Source: Synchiropus splendidus (taxonomy: Eukaryota > Chordata > Actinopteri > Syngnathiformes > Callionymidae). From it: a DNA stretch of 64,000 bases. Location of the stretch: positions 6,634,001 through 6,698,000 of the forward strand of contig NC_071349.1 of assembly GCF_027744825.2 (NCBI RefSeq). Reading direction: 5' to 3'. The notes under the pieces are model-generated. The model was not told where the DNA came from. It ran no database searches and worked only from the letters and a program-made list of their open reading frames with translations. Numbering within the stretch: the first letter of the stretch is position 1; each line of letters opens with the position of its first letter. Below, one piece after another: positions 36,369 through 42,392 of the stretch. Made by a program: the position numbers and the translations under genes.

Positions 36369-37467
36369 TATATATATATACATATACATATATATAAATT
36401 CTCCTTTTAGACCTCTGCTATTCTCCTACAAAATGAAACAATTTGACCTGAAACTGACTTAAATATGCGAAATAATGACAATAAAAAATGCCTGTCTCGG
36501 GGGAGGGAGGAGTTATACTCATTCCAAATGCATCTCCGCACGTTTCACACGTGCATGTTCACACCACTATAGCTAGCCACTCATGTGACCAGTCAATATT
36601 GTGCTGATACTGTGTTGCAGCGTGAATACTCACACCTTCTTTGACCTATTTCCAGGTTAATAAACCCTCTAAGTCGTCCTGACTCTCAGATGTTTGCCCT
36701 TTTGCTGTGAGGCACAAACATCCTGGACATAACTAATGAACGTTAAAACAAGACAAAAGAAATTGGAGTGGACTAACATCATCTCACAGCTACAAACTTC
36801 AGTGATGGCAACCTGCTGGTCTGTTTGCATCTACAAACCGTAGAGGGGGAAAAATAAGAGACTTTTCTACCGAGGAAGGAGCATGTTCCGACAAAACCCA
36901 GCGATACAAAACTCCTACTAACCAAAGCTGAAAGTCAAGGTGTATATAAACTAATGTGTGCCTTGTAAATGATGTATGAAGCGGGACATTTTTACTAAAA
37001 ATAACTTGAGCTTGTGCCTCGTAACCCTCTGCTTACTTACCACCAACATAACCTCTGTTTACAAACCAGACTGAAGCATGTTGTTAATCATGTTTTTTTG
37101 TCGATCAAAATGGTGCTAAATGTTGATTTTCCTGTCTTTTCTAGTAGCATCTGGTTATTATATTTCATATCTAATGTGTCCATTTGAAAGTTTCCAGTAT
37201 CTAGTTCTATATTATTCGAAGCAGGAAGGTTTTTTTTGTGCTGACACAGGGCATTTTTAGGAAGTCCATAGTGCAATATAATTTAAATTGTGCATGTGAA
37301 AGTGGTTTTTGATTGGCCATCCCGGATATTTTCTAGCCGGCCGCTTCCAGCCTGAACCTGATGTAGTGTCTATACCTGTGGAGCCAGCAGCAGAGTTTGA
37401 GGCCATTCAGTCCCGAAACCAGCGGAGACAGAGGTCGCTACCCAGAGACAAAACGCAAAGCTCATAG
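2117..37467 (+). CDS. col12a1: Collagen type XII alpha-1 chain, 3' part of the gene (multi-exon)
   Basis: Collagen XII is a secreted FACIT collagen. It forms homotrimers that sit on the surface of collagen I fibrils and links them to other matrix components in tendon, skin, fascia and developing bone. About 56 exons with GT-AG borders can be chained in one frame. They encode FN3 x3, VWA, FN3 x10, VWA, TSPN, collagenous helix, linker, collagenous helix and NC1. This order, and close residue-level similarity to human COL12A1 (from memory), matches the C-terminal half of collagen XII, from about FN3 domain 6 onward. Collagen XIV has fewer FN3 repeats before its last VWA domain. The start codon, signal peptide, first two VWA domains and first FN3 domains lie upstream of the window. 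The listed span includes introns; exons are given in the domain entries. I see no frameshift or premature stop in any exon. Which teleost paralogue (a or b) this is cannot be decided here. Confidence 0.97.
2387..3210 (+). other. Intron of col12a1
   Basis: 824-bp AT-rich intron between two single-exon FN3 domains. It has T and A homopolymer runs and a short TA run near 2495. No gene, RNA or transposon is recognised. Confidence 0.8.
3211..3477 (+). CDS. col12a1: col12a1 FN3 domain (about number 7), single exon
   Basis: Single-exon FN3 domain, phase 1 at both ends. Recognisable segments are [18 protein letters not shown] with the core tryptophan, [11 protein letters not shown], the valine-rich [20 protein letters not shown], and [18 protein letters not shown]. 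Two in-frame acceptors lie six bases apart (exon starting at 3211 or 3217). The upstream one is preferred because of the pyrimidine-rich tract before ttcag. The donor is gtaagg after ACA T. Confidence 0.92.
3558..3958 (+). CDS. col12a1: col12a1 FN3 domain (about number 8), two exons, leading into VWA
   Basis: Exons 3558-3750 and 3834-3958 are joined across an 83-bp phase-2 intron. The domain has [20 protein letters not shown], then [12 protein letters not shown], then the second-exon part [17 protein letters not shown]. The late split position, inside the E-F region, differs from the mid-domain splits of the later FN3 domains. After the domain a short Pro/Ser/Asp-rich linker ([15 protein letters not shown]) leads to the VWA domain, as in human collagen XII. 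Confidence 0.93.
3959..4586 (+). other. Intron of col12a1 before the VWA exons
   Basis: 628-bp AT-rich intron with a good pyrimidine tract and acceptor (tttttgcactgctag). No other element is recognised. Confidence 0.8.
4587..5389 (+). CDS. col12a1: col12a1 third von Willebrand factor A domain (VWA3)
   Basis: Four exons (4587-4736, 4807-4926, 5000-5164, 5243-5389), all joined in phase 1. A conserved cysteine in MCKTKAQAD precedes the first strand. The metal-ion-dependent adhesion site is complete: DGSWS (DxSxS), the threonine in GGNTLTG, and the aspartate in ITDGKSQDD. The last exon carries the C-terminal cysteine in [11 protein letters not shown], which should pair with the first one. VWA domains of matrix proteins bind other matrix ligands, often through a divalent cation. 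The introns are only 70-78 bp. Confidence 0.96.
5607..6433 (+). CDS. col12a1: col12a1 FN3 domain (about number 9)
   Basis: Exons 5607-5746 and 6304-6433 meet at a phase-0 intron in the middle of the domain. Recognisable parts are [33 protein letters not shown], then [20 protein letters not shown] and EPLEGTETT. The 557-bp intron holds A- and T-rich runs near 5880-5920 and no other element. The five-prime border follows VWA3 through a short Gly-Pro linker. Confidence 0.93.
6946..7474 (+). CDS. col12a1: col12a1 FN3 domain (about number 10)
   Basis: Exons 6946-7091 and 7345-7474 meet at a phase-0 mid-domain intron. The first exon has [21 protein letters not shown] and the GATGY turn. The second has [20 protein letters not shown] and [11 protein letters not shown]. 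This domain diverges more from the FN3 consensus than its neighbours, as does the corresponding human domain. Flanking introns (6434-6945, 7092-7344, 7475-7897) show no recognisable element. Confidence 0.92.
7898..8872 (+). CDS. col12a1: col12a1 FN3 domain (about number 11)
   Basis: Exons 7898-8034 and 8743-8872 meet in phase 0. Recognisable are [35 protein letters not shown], then [20 protein letters not shown] and [16 protein letters not shown]. The 708-bp intron (8035-8742) contains only short simple runs. Confidence 0.93.
8951..9298 (+). CDS. col12a1: col12a1 FN3 domain (about number 12)
   Basis: Exons 8951-9090 and 9166-9298 are separated by a 75-bp phase-0 intron. The domain reads [33 protein letters not shown], then [20 protein letters not shown] and the acidic loop [12 protein letters not shown]. 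The acidic DESES loop is also present in human COL12A1. The donor gtaaga follows ACA T, leaving phase 1 for the next exon. Confidence 0.94.
9415..9435 (+). CDS. col12a1: col12a1 21-bp micro-exon linking FN3 domains 12 and 13
   Basis: A 21-base segment sits between a good acceptor (ttgcctctgtag) and a good donor (gtaagt). It is phase 1 on both sides and adds seven residues (LSRQTGP plus a shared codon). Human COL12A1 has a comparable short linker at this point. Skipping it would keep the frame, because the preceding exon ends in T and the next exon begins with TG. It may therefore be optional. Confidence 0.7.
9436..10125 (+). repeat. Intron of col12a1 with (TCA)n and degenerate (CCAT)n simple repeats
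   Basis: 690-bp intron. A TCA/ATC microsatellite lies at about 9577-9612, and a looser CATC/CCATC tract at about 9700-9800. The remainder is AT-rich without recognisable elements. It ends in a T-rich tract and cacag. Confidence 0.8.
10126..11633 (+). CDS. col12a1: col12a1 FN3 domain (about number 13)
   Basis: Exons 10126-10265 and 11510-11633 meet in phase 0. The first has [20 protein letters not shown] and [17 protein letters not shown]. The second has [20 protein letters not shown] and [18 protein letters not shown] second in-frame acceptor would start the second exon at 11504, adding Ala-Gln. The 1.24-kb intron between them contains no recognised gene or transposon. Confidence 0.92.
11634..12508 (+). 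mobile_element. Intron of col12a1 with a hAT-like transposon end
   Basis: At 12130-12148 the sequence CAGTGGTTCCCAAAGTGGG matches the terminal inverted repeat style of Charlie-like hAT elements. It is followed by the C/G-rich stretch (ccccccaggggg) that such elements carry. The matching right end was not found, so this is a fragment of perhaps 150-200 bp. The rest of the intron is plain. Confidence 0.55.
12509..12851 (+). CDS. col12a1: col12a1 FN3 domain (about number 14)
   Basis: Exons 12509-12648 and 12722-12851 are joined over a 73-bp phase-0 intron. Recognisable are [40 protein letters not shown], then [20 protein letters not shown] and [14 protein letters not shown]. This is one of the best conserved FN3 repeats relative to human. 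Confidence 0.95.
12852..13987 (+). other. Intron of col12a1
   Basis: 1.14-kb intron. Several short open frames occur on both strands (for example minus 13081-13353 and plus 13558-13791), but none has splice context or a recognisable motif. No transposon is identified. Confidence 0.75.
13988..15828 (+). CDS. col12a1: col12a1 FN3 domain (about number 15)
   Basis: Exons 13988-14130 and 15699-15828 meet in phase 0. The first carries [20 protein letters not shown] and [20 protein letters not shown]. The second carries [20 protein letters not shown] and [17 protein letters not shown]. The 1.57-kb intron (14131-15698) is very AT-rich in its first half (14220-14720) and otherwise unremarkable. Confidence 0.94.
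15829..16572 (+). other. Intron of col12a1
   Basis: 744-bp intron, AT-rich to about 16330. A short T/GT run lies near 16470-16497. It ends in the acceptor atgtttcag. No other element is recognised. Confidence 0.8.
16573..16919 (+). CDS. col12a1: col12a1 FN3 domain (about number 16)
   Basis: Exons 16573-16715 and 16790-16919 are joined over a 74-bp phase-0 intron. The domain reads [41 protein letters not shown], then [20 protein letters not shown] and [15 protein letters not shown]. The PGxRNNV stretch is shared with the human domain. Confidence 0.95.
17386..18067 (+). CDS. col12a1: col12a1 FN3 domain (about number 17)
   Basis: Exons 17386-17505 and 17921-18067 meet in phase 1 rather than phase 0, unlike the preceding repeats. 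The first exon has [20 protein letters not shown] and [11 protein letters not shown]. The second has [20 protein letters not shown] and [16 protein letters not shown]. The [13 protein letters not shown] segment is almost identical to human COL12A1. Reading through the intron meets a stop within 13 codons. Confidence 0.95.
18142..18472 (+). CDS. col12a1: col12a1 FN3 domain (about number 18, last)
   Basis: Exons 18142-18259 and 18320-18472 are joined over a 60-bp phase-1 intron. Recognisable are [20 protein letters not shown] with a cysteine in the B strand, [16 protein letters not shown], then [20 protein letters not shown] and [16 protein letters not shown]. The cysteine pair (TFCLRW and THCFNN) is also present in human collagen XII and could form an intradomain disulfide. 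Confidence 0.95.
18555..18629 (+). CDS. col12a1: col12a1 proline-rich linker before the last VWA domain
   Basis: A 75-bp exon, phase 1 at both ends, encodes [20 protein letters not shown] and a few more residues. Human collagen XII has a similar Pro/Thr-rich linker here. It probably acts as an extended hinge, and its threonines could carry O-glycans (inference). Confidence 0.9.
18716..19961 (+). CDS. col12a1: col12a1 fourth von Willebrand factor A domain (VWA4)
   Basis: Exons 18716-18855, 18994-19117, 19459-19602 and 19797-19961. The entry cysteine lies in [11 protein letters not shown]. The metal site has DGSWS, the threonine of GGNTKMG and the aspartate of [10 protein letters not shown]. 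The residue after NTK is Met, where human and this protein's VWA3 have Thr; it is probably not the metal-binding threonine itself. The end reads [20 protein letters not shown] with the closing cysteine. The third intron region (19118-19458) is plain AT-rich sequence. Confidence 0.96.
19962..20356 (+). other. Intron of col12a1 between VWA4 and TSPN
   Basis: 395-bp intron ending in gtcctctttag. Nothing recognisable inside. Confidence 0.8.
20357..28414 (+). CDS. col12a1: col12a1 thrombospondin-N/laminin-G-like domain (TSPN, NC4 end)
   Basis: Six exons: 20357-20395 (39 bp), 20476-20614, 22379-22521, 22802-22911, 28095-28253 and 28337-28414. Key segments are [95 protein letters not shown] and [14 protein letters not shown]. 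Cysteines at the start (SCPL), in VDC, VCS and KCC match the human pattern. This LamG-like fold ends the large N-terminal non-collagenous part just before the helix. The fifth exon encodes [13 protein letters not shown], a basic stretch slightly different from the human one. The two large introns (1.76 and 5.18 kb) carry the transposon remnants. Confidence 0.95.
20944..21473 (+). mobile_element. hAT-like non-autonomous element (MITE) in a col12a1 intron
   Basis: The element begins CAGGGGTCTCAAACATG and ends with the inverted counterpart (cgtagtacccctg), the style of Charlie-type hAT ends. It has an internal phrase (ggcccgcaaaactgtttcctgcg) typical of these elements. The flanks are ccttacgt on the left and ctttacat on the right, 6 of 8 identical, which fits a decayed 8-bp hAT target duplication. 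At 530 bp with no transposase frame it is non-autonomous. Orientation is arbitrary. Confidence 0.75.
21474..22378 (+). other. Rest of the col12a1 intron after the hAT-like element
   Basis: About 900 bp of intron to the acceptor tcttcaacag. Short open frames occur but nothing recognisable. Confidence 0.75.
22912..24544 (+). other. First part of the 5.2-kb col12a1 intron
   Basis: Unremarkable mixed-composition sequence inside the largest intron of the visible gene. Short open frames on both strands show no domain and no splice context. Confidence 0.7.
24545..25020 (-). mobile_element. 3' end of a LINE (Rex1/L2-like tail), antisense in a col12a1 intron
   Basis: Reading the minus strand gives the C-terminal tail of a fish non-LTR retrotransposon reverse transcriptase: LRDRVRSS, then [39 protein letters not shown] and the decayed serine/leucine-rich end. 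The original 3' end lies near 24545, where the strand reads toward a GATGGATGAG-like tail. The copy is 5'-truncated, its frame is largely open but changed at many positions, and it has no catalytic domain. The same family recurs at 60492-60976 and 61757-62133. Confidence 0.8.
25021..28094 (+). other. Second part of the 5.2-kb col12a1 intron
   Basis: About 3 kb with no recognised gene. A short direct repeat, gggtgggactaaa, occurs twice in tandem at about 27265-27295. The intron closes with tctcccttcaaag at 28094. Confidence 0.7.
28415..29498 (+). other. Intron of col12a1 before the collagenous exons
   Basis: 1.08-kb intron with no recognised element; it ends in a strong pyrimidine tract (tttttctcctttccag). 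Confidence 0.8.
29499..29585 (+). CDS. col12a1: col12a1 exon joining TSPN to the first collagenous helix
   Basis: 87-bp exon encoding [20 protein letters not shown] and then the first Gly-X-Y triplets (GPQGPPGPS). The three cysteines (KC, SC, TC) just before the helix match human collagen XII and probably take part in disulfides near the trimer junction. Confidence 0.96.
29931..32709 (+). CDS. col12a1: col12a1 first collagenous domain (COL2), Gly-X-Y exons
   Basis: Seven phase-0 exons: 29931-29984 (54 bp), 30416-30511 (96), 30634-30687 (54), 31698-31751 (54), 31983-32036 (54), 32515-32586 (72) and 32674-32709 (36). Four are the 54-bp size classic for fibrillar and FACIT collagen genes. Glycine occurs every third residue except for one interruption, GLSLPGEP, which human collagen XII shares. 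The first exon contains RGD within [12 protein letters not shown]. Proline-rich X/Y positions are consistent with hydroxyproline sites. The last donor is gtgtgt, weaker than the others. Confidence 0.97.
29986..33537 (+). other. Introns between the collagenous exons
   Basis: Introns 29985-30415, 30688-31697, 32037-32514 and 32710-33537 exceed 300 bp. The second holds a run of ten cytosines near 30841. I see no genes, RNAs or transposons in any of them. Listed as one span; the collagenous exons inside it are annotated separately. Confidence 0.75.
33538..33854 (+). CDS. col12a1: col12a1 NC2 linker and start of the second collagenous domain (COL1)
   Basis: Exons 33538-33604 and 33672-33854 meet in phase 1. 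After the triplet GDM the helix is interrupted by [17 protein letters not shown] and [19 protein letters not shown], a non-collagenous linker of about 42 residues with one cysteine. It is highly similar to human and may be amphipathic and involved in chain association. The helix then resumes ([15 protein letters not shown] onward). Confidence 0.96.
34011..34088 (+). CDS. col12a1: col12a1 COL1 helix exon
   Basis: 78-bp exon, phase 1 at both ends, encoding [20 protein letters not shown] and GATGPP. The Gly-X-Y pattern breaks at GNG-IRG, a FACIT imperfection shared with human COL12A1 (which reads GTG there). Confidence 0.95.
34089..35513 (+). repeat. Intron of col12a1 with a TGG/G-rich simple tract
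   Basis: 1.43-kb intron. A purine-rich tract at about 35341-35394 starts as (TGG)n and becomes G/GA-rich with a run of ten guanines; it could form a G-quadruplex. The rest is AT-rich and plain. Confidence 0.75.
35514..35701 (+). CDS. col12a1: col12a1 end of COL1 helix and short NC1 terminus
   Basis: The exon begins at 35514 in phase 1 ([18 protein letters not shown]), with one imperfection (ESRT) that human shares. It then passes to the cysteine-bearing NC1 start [20 protein letters not shown]. The two cysteines after the helix are a FACIT hallmark for interchain disulfides. Two ends are possible. A donor (gtagag) after ACA G at 35684 leads to the long-NC1 exon. Reading through instead gives Gly-Arg-Val-Ser-Thr and TGA at 35699-35701. 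The human protein in my memory ends shortly after the equivalent GQGYPG, which fits a short form. Confidence 0.93.
36001..36410 (+). repeat. AT-rich foldback repeat between the two alternative ends of col12a1
   Basis: A 53-58-bp module starting gtagaaaaattctacaacgt occurs directly at 36031-36086 and 36178-36232, and inverted at 36274-36328. A partial inverted copy lies at 36132-36154. The modules are separated by (TA)n at about 36088-36130, short TA runs and poly-T/poly-A tracts. An ATTTTT repeat precedes it (36001-36028). The module begins with a near-palindrome, so the arrangement looks like a rearranged foldback element or MITE. It lies in the 1.65-kb segment between 35684 and 37337. Confidence 0.85.
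36480..36485 (+). promoter_or_regulatory. Possible polyadenylation signal for the short-NC1 transcript
   Basis: AATAAA in an A-rich context; another copy lies at 36659-36664. If the short form is used, its transcript must end between 35701 and 37337. Neither signal has further support. Confidence 0.25.
37337..37467 (+). CDS. col12a1: col12a1 terminal exon encoding the long NC1 tail
   Basis: After the acceptor gatattttctag, two bases complete the codon left by the donor at 35684. The exon then reads [20 protein letters not shown], continues with [20 protein letters not shown] and ends QSS, with a TAG stop at 37465-37467. The tail is acidic/proline-rich first and strongly basic at the end (RNQRRQR). 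Known collagen XII long NC1 variants also add an extra C-terminal segment with heparin-binding basic residues. I infer the same role; transcript evidence is lacking. Confidence 0.85.
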
Positions 37468-37940
37468 CCACAATGTTCGCAGAGCCTCAACCATAGGATG
37501 AAGTGGTAGTCGGAAATAAAAAAAAGTACTTATAAGGGTTTGACACCCTGGTTATATCTATATATTTTTTGAGAAAATTGAGCAAACCTGTGTGCTTGAT
37601 TCTGTCTGCTTGTATTATACCTGCCAGTTTCTATCCATCTTTAATGCACTACCATGAGAGAAACCCTTAAAGCGATTAATTCAATTTACAACCCCCCTGT
37701 TTGTCATAAAAAAGCCGATTGATTGTAATTTTTTTTTTTCTACCAGTTGTGGAATTGCATGTTGTATATTTAGTATTCTTACGTCACTGCAGTTGGATTT
37801 GGTTGCAAAAAGTGGAAATGCTTTTCTCATGTTTGAACTGCACATATTGTGAATTCCACACAGCCTTATTTTCTTATTTATTTCTGAAACAGAAGAGGCA
37901 TTTTTCAATAAAACTACTGAAAATGTTGGCAGTCGTCTGG
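37468..37940 (+). other. col12a1: Probable 3' UTR of col12a1
   Basis: AT-rich sequence following the TAG stop, with a poly-A/AATAAA-like motif near 37516 and a clearer AATAAA at 37907-37912. The end of the transcript is estimated from that signal. Confidence 0.6.
37907..37912 (+). promoter_or_regulatory. col12a1: Likely polyadenylation signal of col12a1 (long form)
   Basis: AATAAA about 440 bp after the stop, followed within 20-40 bp by GT-rich sequence (atgttggcagtcgtctggtc). This is the usual layout of a cleavage site. Confidence 0.6.
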
Positions 37941-40900
37941 TCATTTATGAGTACTGAAGTCTTCATCGCTGGCACCGGTCATCCGAGAAGGAGTGGTGTC
38001 CGCAACAGACACAGGAGTGGAAGCTTTACACTTCCTGCGAGTGACTATTGTGGGACGAGTGTAGAACTGTAGTACAGTATAGCAAAGCAGGAGCTGCGAT
38101 ATATATATACACACAAACTCCACCCCAAACAACAACAGATTACATTTTTTTAATCTGTAAATCACACCAAACAGCTGGGTTAACTCGCGATAAAAGGCAC
38201 ACATTTTGAGTGGCCAATAAGTCATTCCTCACGCAACCACTTGGTAACTACAACAACTCAACTGAACAGACACTGTCAAGAACATTCTTTAGAATAACCT
38301 CAGACTGAAGAGGATCAACAATGTTCTAAAAACATCACATTGTAAACATTATTGCCACTCTGGTGCTTATAAACACATACATTTAGACGAGACACAAAAT
38401 GACTTGCCATTAATCGTGAGTTAACTCAGCATCAATGATGAAGTGAGATTCAAATTTGTGCTCCATTGACTGCTCCAGGTTCACTCAGCATGTTGACTGT
38501 GATGGAGCGGTCGCCCATCTCACCCAAAGTAGCTCGGATCCCATCTAGAATTTTCCGCTCTAAAAACGTTCTGAAAATGTCCCGTCATGTTTTCAGTGAG
38601 AAATTTTAAGTACCCAGAATAATCTATGATGCCATCCTCTAAAACTTTTTACAATGTTTGATAGCATCCTTCTCAAAATGTTAAGCGACAATGTTGGTAA
38701 AAAAGAATGGATAATATTTTTGGAACCATTCACAGTGGCACAGGGGCGGGTGCCAAGCCCAGCACATTGGACACTCTGGTCAGGTAGCCAGAATGAATGT
38801 TACTGACACAATGTTTCACCTTTGATCACCGGCGCATTCTCCCGAAAAATGATCTGAAGCCTTACTGTCCACATTTCAGAATGCTCTCTCTGTAGTATCG
38901 CACAACACTAAGGGAACCGTTCAAAATAAATAAATAATCTGATGCATAAATGTAACATAAAAGCATGTGAGGATGTTGCCGTGACAGCATCCAATAACAT
39001 TGTATTATCTGTTTTCTAAAATATGTCCCCAAAATATCTATATGAGCGCTCTATTTCAAATTTATTGAGGATATGAAAAGATATGCTTGTAATGTACTGT
39101 GGGTTAATTCTCAAAATTTGGATGGAATGTTCTGTCCTGTTGTGTTTTCTTTCAGGAGATATTGTTGCGCAAGTCTAGTGTCTTTGTATGTGCTTCCTTC
39201 CGACTACAAGATGCTGTGGGCAGTGAAAGGTGCCACTGAAAGGCAAAATGTGGCTCCTCCACATCTGAGTATGGGAGGAGTCAGCTAACATGCTAAATTC
39301 TAAAAAATGCGTTTTAGAAAATATCAAGAAATATCAAGCCTCTTAAGAGAACAGAGACAACAGAAAGCTCTTGCGATCATTGTTGAAGAGATTATGTTTT
39401 TATAGCTGAGTTACAAGGACATGCTCGCAACTAGCTTCCACATTTCTTGGCGGGAAAATGGCAATAAAACCTGCGGTATAAATTGCTAAAGCAGATTTGA
39501 GGACAGATGAGGTGAGATGAGGACAAGCCTGGAGGAGGTGTTAGCAGAAATGCTAAATATATGGGAATTAAAGCTAGTCACACAAGCGCTCTCATCTGGA
39601 TCAACTGAATGTAGTTTCTGGAACAATCTCCGATCACTTCTGATGAGATCAATCCAGAGGAGAAACTGGATCCAATTCAGTCGTGAGCACTTTTGAGCTC
39701 TCAAGGCCAAGAATTCCTGACCCTCTGATTGACACGTCCTCTTCATCCAGGGCGCTCTGAAGCCCTTTATTTATTTGAGCAGCCAAAAGCGTCAGCTGGT
39801 GTCAGCGAACAAGAGGTGGGAGTGTGAAAACAAATAGCCCACCAGTTTTCCAGTGTGCGTGCACGTCTCTGCCGCTGCTTTCATCCGATCAGCTTTTAAT
39901 GATTAATCCCAGTTTTCCAGGACGGAACCATTCCAAAGAGATTGTACAGATACCACTGCTGGAAAATCTCACATGGTGGAGCAGAGCTTGGTGCTGAAGG
40001 AGGAGGTGAGGAACCACTGACGCCTGTCGACCACGGTGAGGGGAAAGCATGTCTGAGGAGTTCTGCTGAAACGCAGAGATAATGTGGAGCTATTGAGGTC
40101 CACAGCTTCCATGAGTCACCAGATGAGTTGACCTCACCGAGCAACACAAAGGAAAAGGTCCACAGAGGTTCCTACAGAAGGTGTTTCAATGGGTCACCTG
40201 ACTTGTGGCTGGGTTTCTTTAGAAAGGTTTTAGAAAGGTAACCCCAGGTGCCCATTCCTGCTAGGTCAAAAAACAAAAAATTCAATGTGTTTGAACAGCC
40301 ACTGTTGTAAAAATATGTTCAGGAAATGCTTGACAGCGAGCTTCTGAACATCTCCCTGAGACGAAGAGAAGTTAGGGAGGTCAGATGATTTGGACTCATG
40401 ACAATGACGGCGCTGGACCAAGACTGTTGGAGATGGAAGCAGAAGAAGACAACGGTTCATGGATGAATGAGGCCATTGTGGTGTGACAAGAAGGCGATCA
40501 TGCTCGGCGAACGTGTGGAGGCCTAGCTGAGGAACGAGTCTTGAAGTGGTTTTCAACTCAGATGTTCTAGTGAAGTTGCAGAATTCACTGGCGTTCCTGA
40601 CCTTCTCAAAATGACATGAGCCACCACAAACATCTGCAGTGTCGACTTGAAGACTTTAAAGATCAGACAAGCATGAGGAAGTCAAGCCGCCAACCGTGCT
40701 CTCTACGACACTTCAGAGAGTCACTGCCACACATCGAGTCAATTACATAGAAATATGACTTTTTTTCCCCGATAAATTCAATTGGAATAGTCTTATTTTG
40801 AAGTAACAATTCTAACCTGTAGTATATAGAGTATGTGGTGAACACTTCTCTTTAATGTGTCCTCCTCATGCGAACATCATGTTGTCAGTGTCACTTCTAT

Positions 40901-42392
40901 ATCTTATTTGCAGCGTAACAAGGTGTGGCCTCAAGCCTGCTGTCGCTCTCACGTTCCCCCAAATGTTTCCTCTCTGCTGATTCCCTTAGGTTTGGTTGAC
41001 CAGCCAGCGTGCATCTGTGATCACTTTGTGGCGGGAGTTTCATGTCGGCTGCTCCAGAGTCTGCGGTTTGCTCGCTGATTTATCTCGAATCTGCTTGTAG
41101 CAGACAGGACGTCCCGCGCGCTCATGCAGCTTGCAGAGCGTTTGAAATTAGCGCACGGACAAGGAGGCCATGGTGTTTTCTTAATTTTGTTTGTTGAAAA
41201 AAGTGATGTGTGGGAGATTAGTTGGGAGGATCAAGCTTCTCTTTTTCCACGCTAATGTCACCTAATCCTCAAACAATGCTCATTTCATCTTAAAAAACAG
41301 GACAATATTCCAAGTAGGGCCGTCGCAGCGTGCTGTATTGAAGATTTGCTTATCATCAGCGATGCGACTTTTAAAACATCACGTCATCAGGACACGTCAA
41401 GTTCAATCTCACCACATTTCTGTTCCATTTCTGACCCGAACACTCGGTTTGCGCGTTCAATGACAATGACACGTTGTCTTTACGCGTGACGTCATGAAGT
41501 GTTGTCCCAATTCTTAGGGACGTCAATCGCTTCATTTCATCGTCGAAGGGCACTTCATAGTGGAGGGCGCTCAAAACCAAGTGCTAGTGTTAAGTGCTAG
41601 TGTTAGAGTGAGAAATGGGACACAGCCAAAAGCTAGATCATTGCCACTTCCTGACCTTCCTGCCTCTGCCATGAGGAAGAAAGAGCAAAGCCAGAAGCTG
41701 AGCTATACCTCGGTATCTTCATGAGGAAACAAGGTTCCTTGGCAGGGTGTCATTCCTTATTGCCTCCTGGAGAGCTGGAGGTTTCTGGGCAGAGAAATGT
41801 CAGAGCAGCATGAGATGCAATGGAAACTTTGAACTTGAAGTCGCGACATGTTAACCAATCAGAATCCGGATGTCATGGTGACGTATGCAGAAAGGGAGAA
41901 CAGATGAATGGAAATAGAGGAGGAGCTGGTTGCAGCAGTGACTGGAATCACGACTCACTCGCCTCTCACGGATCTGATGGACCCAGAGACAAGAGTCTAA
42001 ATCTTTTCTTCGCTTTCAATTTATTGTGCACCGAAATATTAGCTGCTGATCTGAAGATAAGATTTAAACTGGATTTTCTTGTGCAGTGGTGCACGCATCT
42101 TAAAAGGGTCACTTCTAAAGTAGTTTTGAAAACGGGGTACAGCATGAAGACTGACTCATGAAACAAACTGGCCAATGTTCTGAACTGGAATCATGAAGTC
42201 CTCACATCTTTAACTTCAATTAAAACACTCAAAATGTGCTGTTTTCGCCCATGCGTCCAAAGTTCTGAAAACACACCGGTTTGATGTGATGAGGCTCAAT
42301 ATTCTGGCTGCATGACATTATTTAGCATGTAAAAATCTATATATTAGACATGTTGTATAAACAAGAGTTCAGACCGTGAGGAAGAAGTCAGA
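37941..42392. other. Intergenic sequence downstream of col12a1
   Basis: No confident gene. At about 41480-41625 lies a segment (gtgttgtcccaattcttaggga ... gagaaatgggacacagcc) resembling the ends of fish MITEs that begin and end with a TGTCCCAATT/AATGGGACA motif; the boundaries are not clear. Otherwise short open frames only. Confidence 0.6.
38450..38570 (-). other. Possible orphan terminal exon (unrecognised)
   Basis: On the minus strand a plausible acceptor (gacattttcag) is followed by one base and 39 codons, then TGA. The frame reads TFLERKILDGIRATLGEMGD, continues RSITVNMLSEPGAVNGAQI, and has balanced, protein-like composition. Local GC is higher than in the flanks. I do not recognise the family and found no partner exon upstream on the minus strand. 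A chance frame of this length is quite possible. Confidence 0.2.

Noticed and set aside
2117..37467. Collagen XIV (col14a1) as the identity of the gene
   Set aside because: There are ten FN3 domains between the VWA domains, and three more before the first, with NC2 and NC1 sequences closest to collagen XII. Collagen XIV has fewer FN3 domains.
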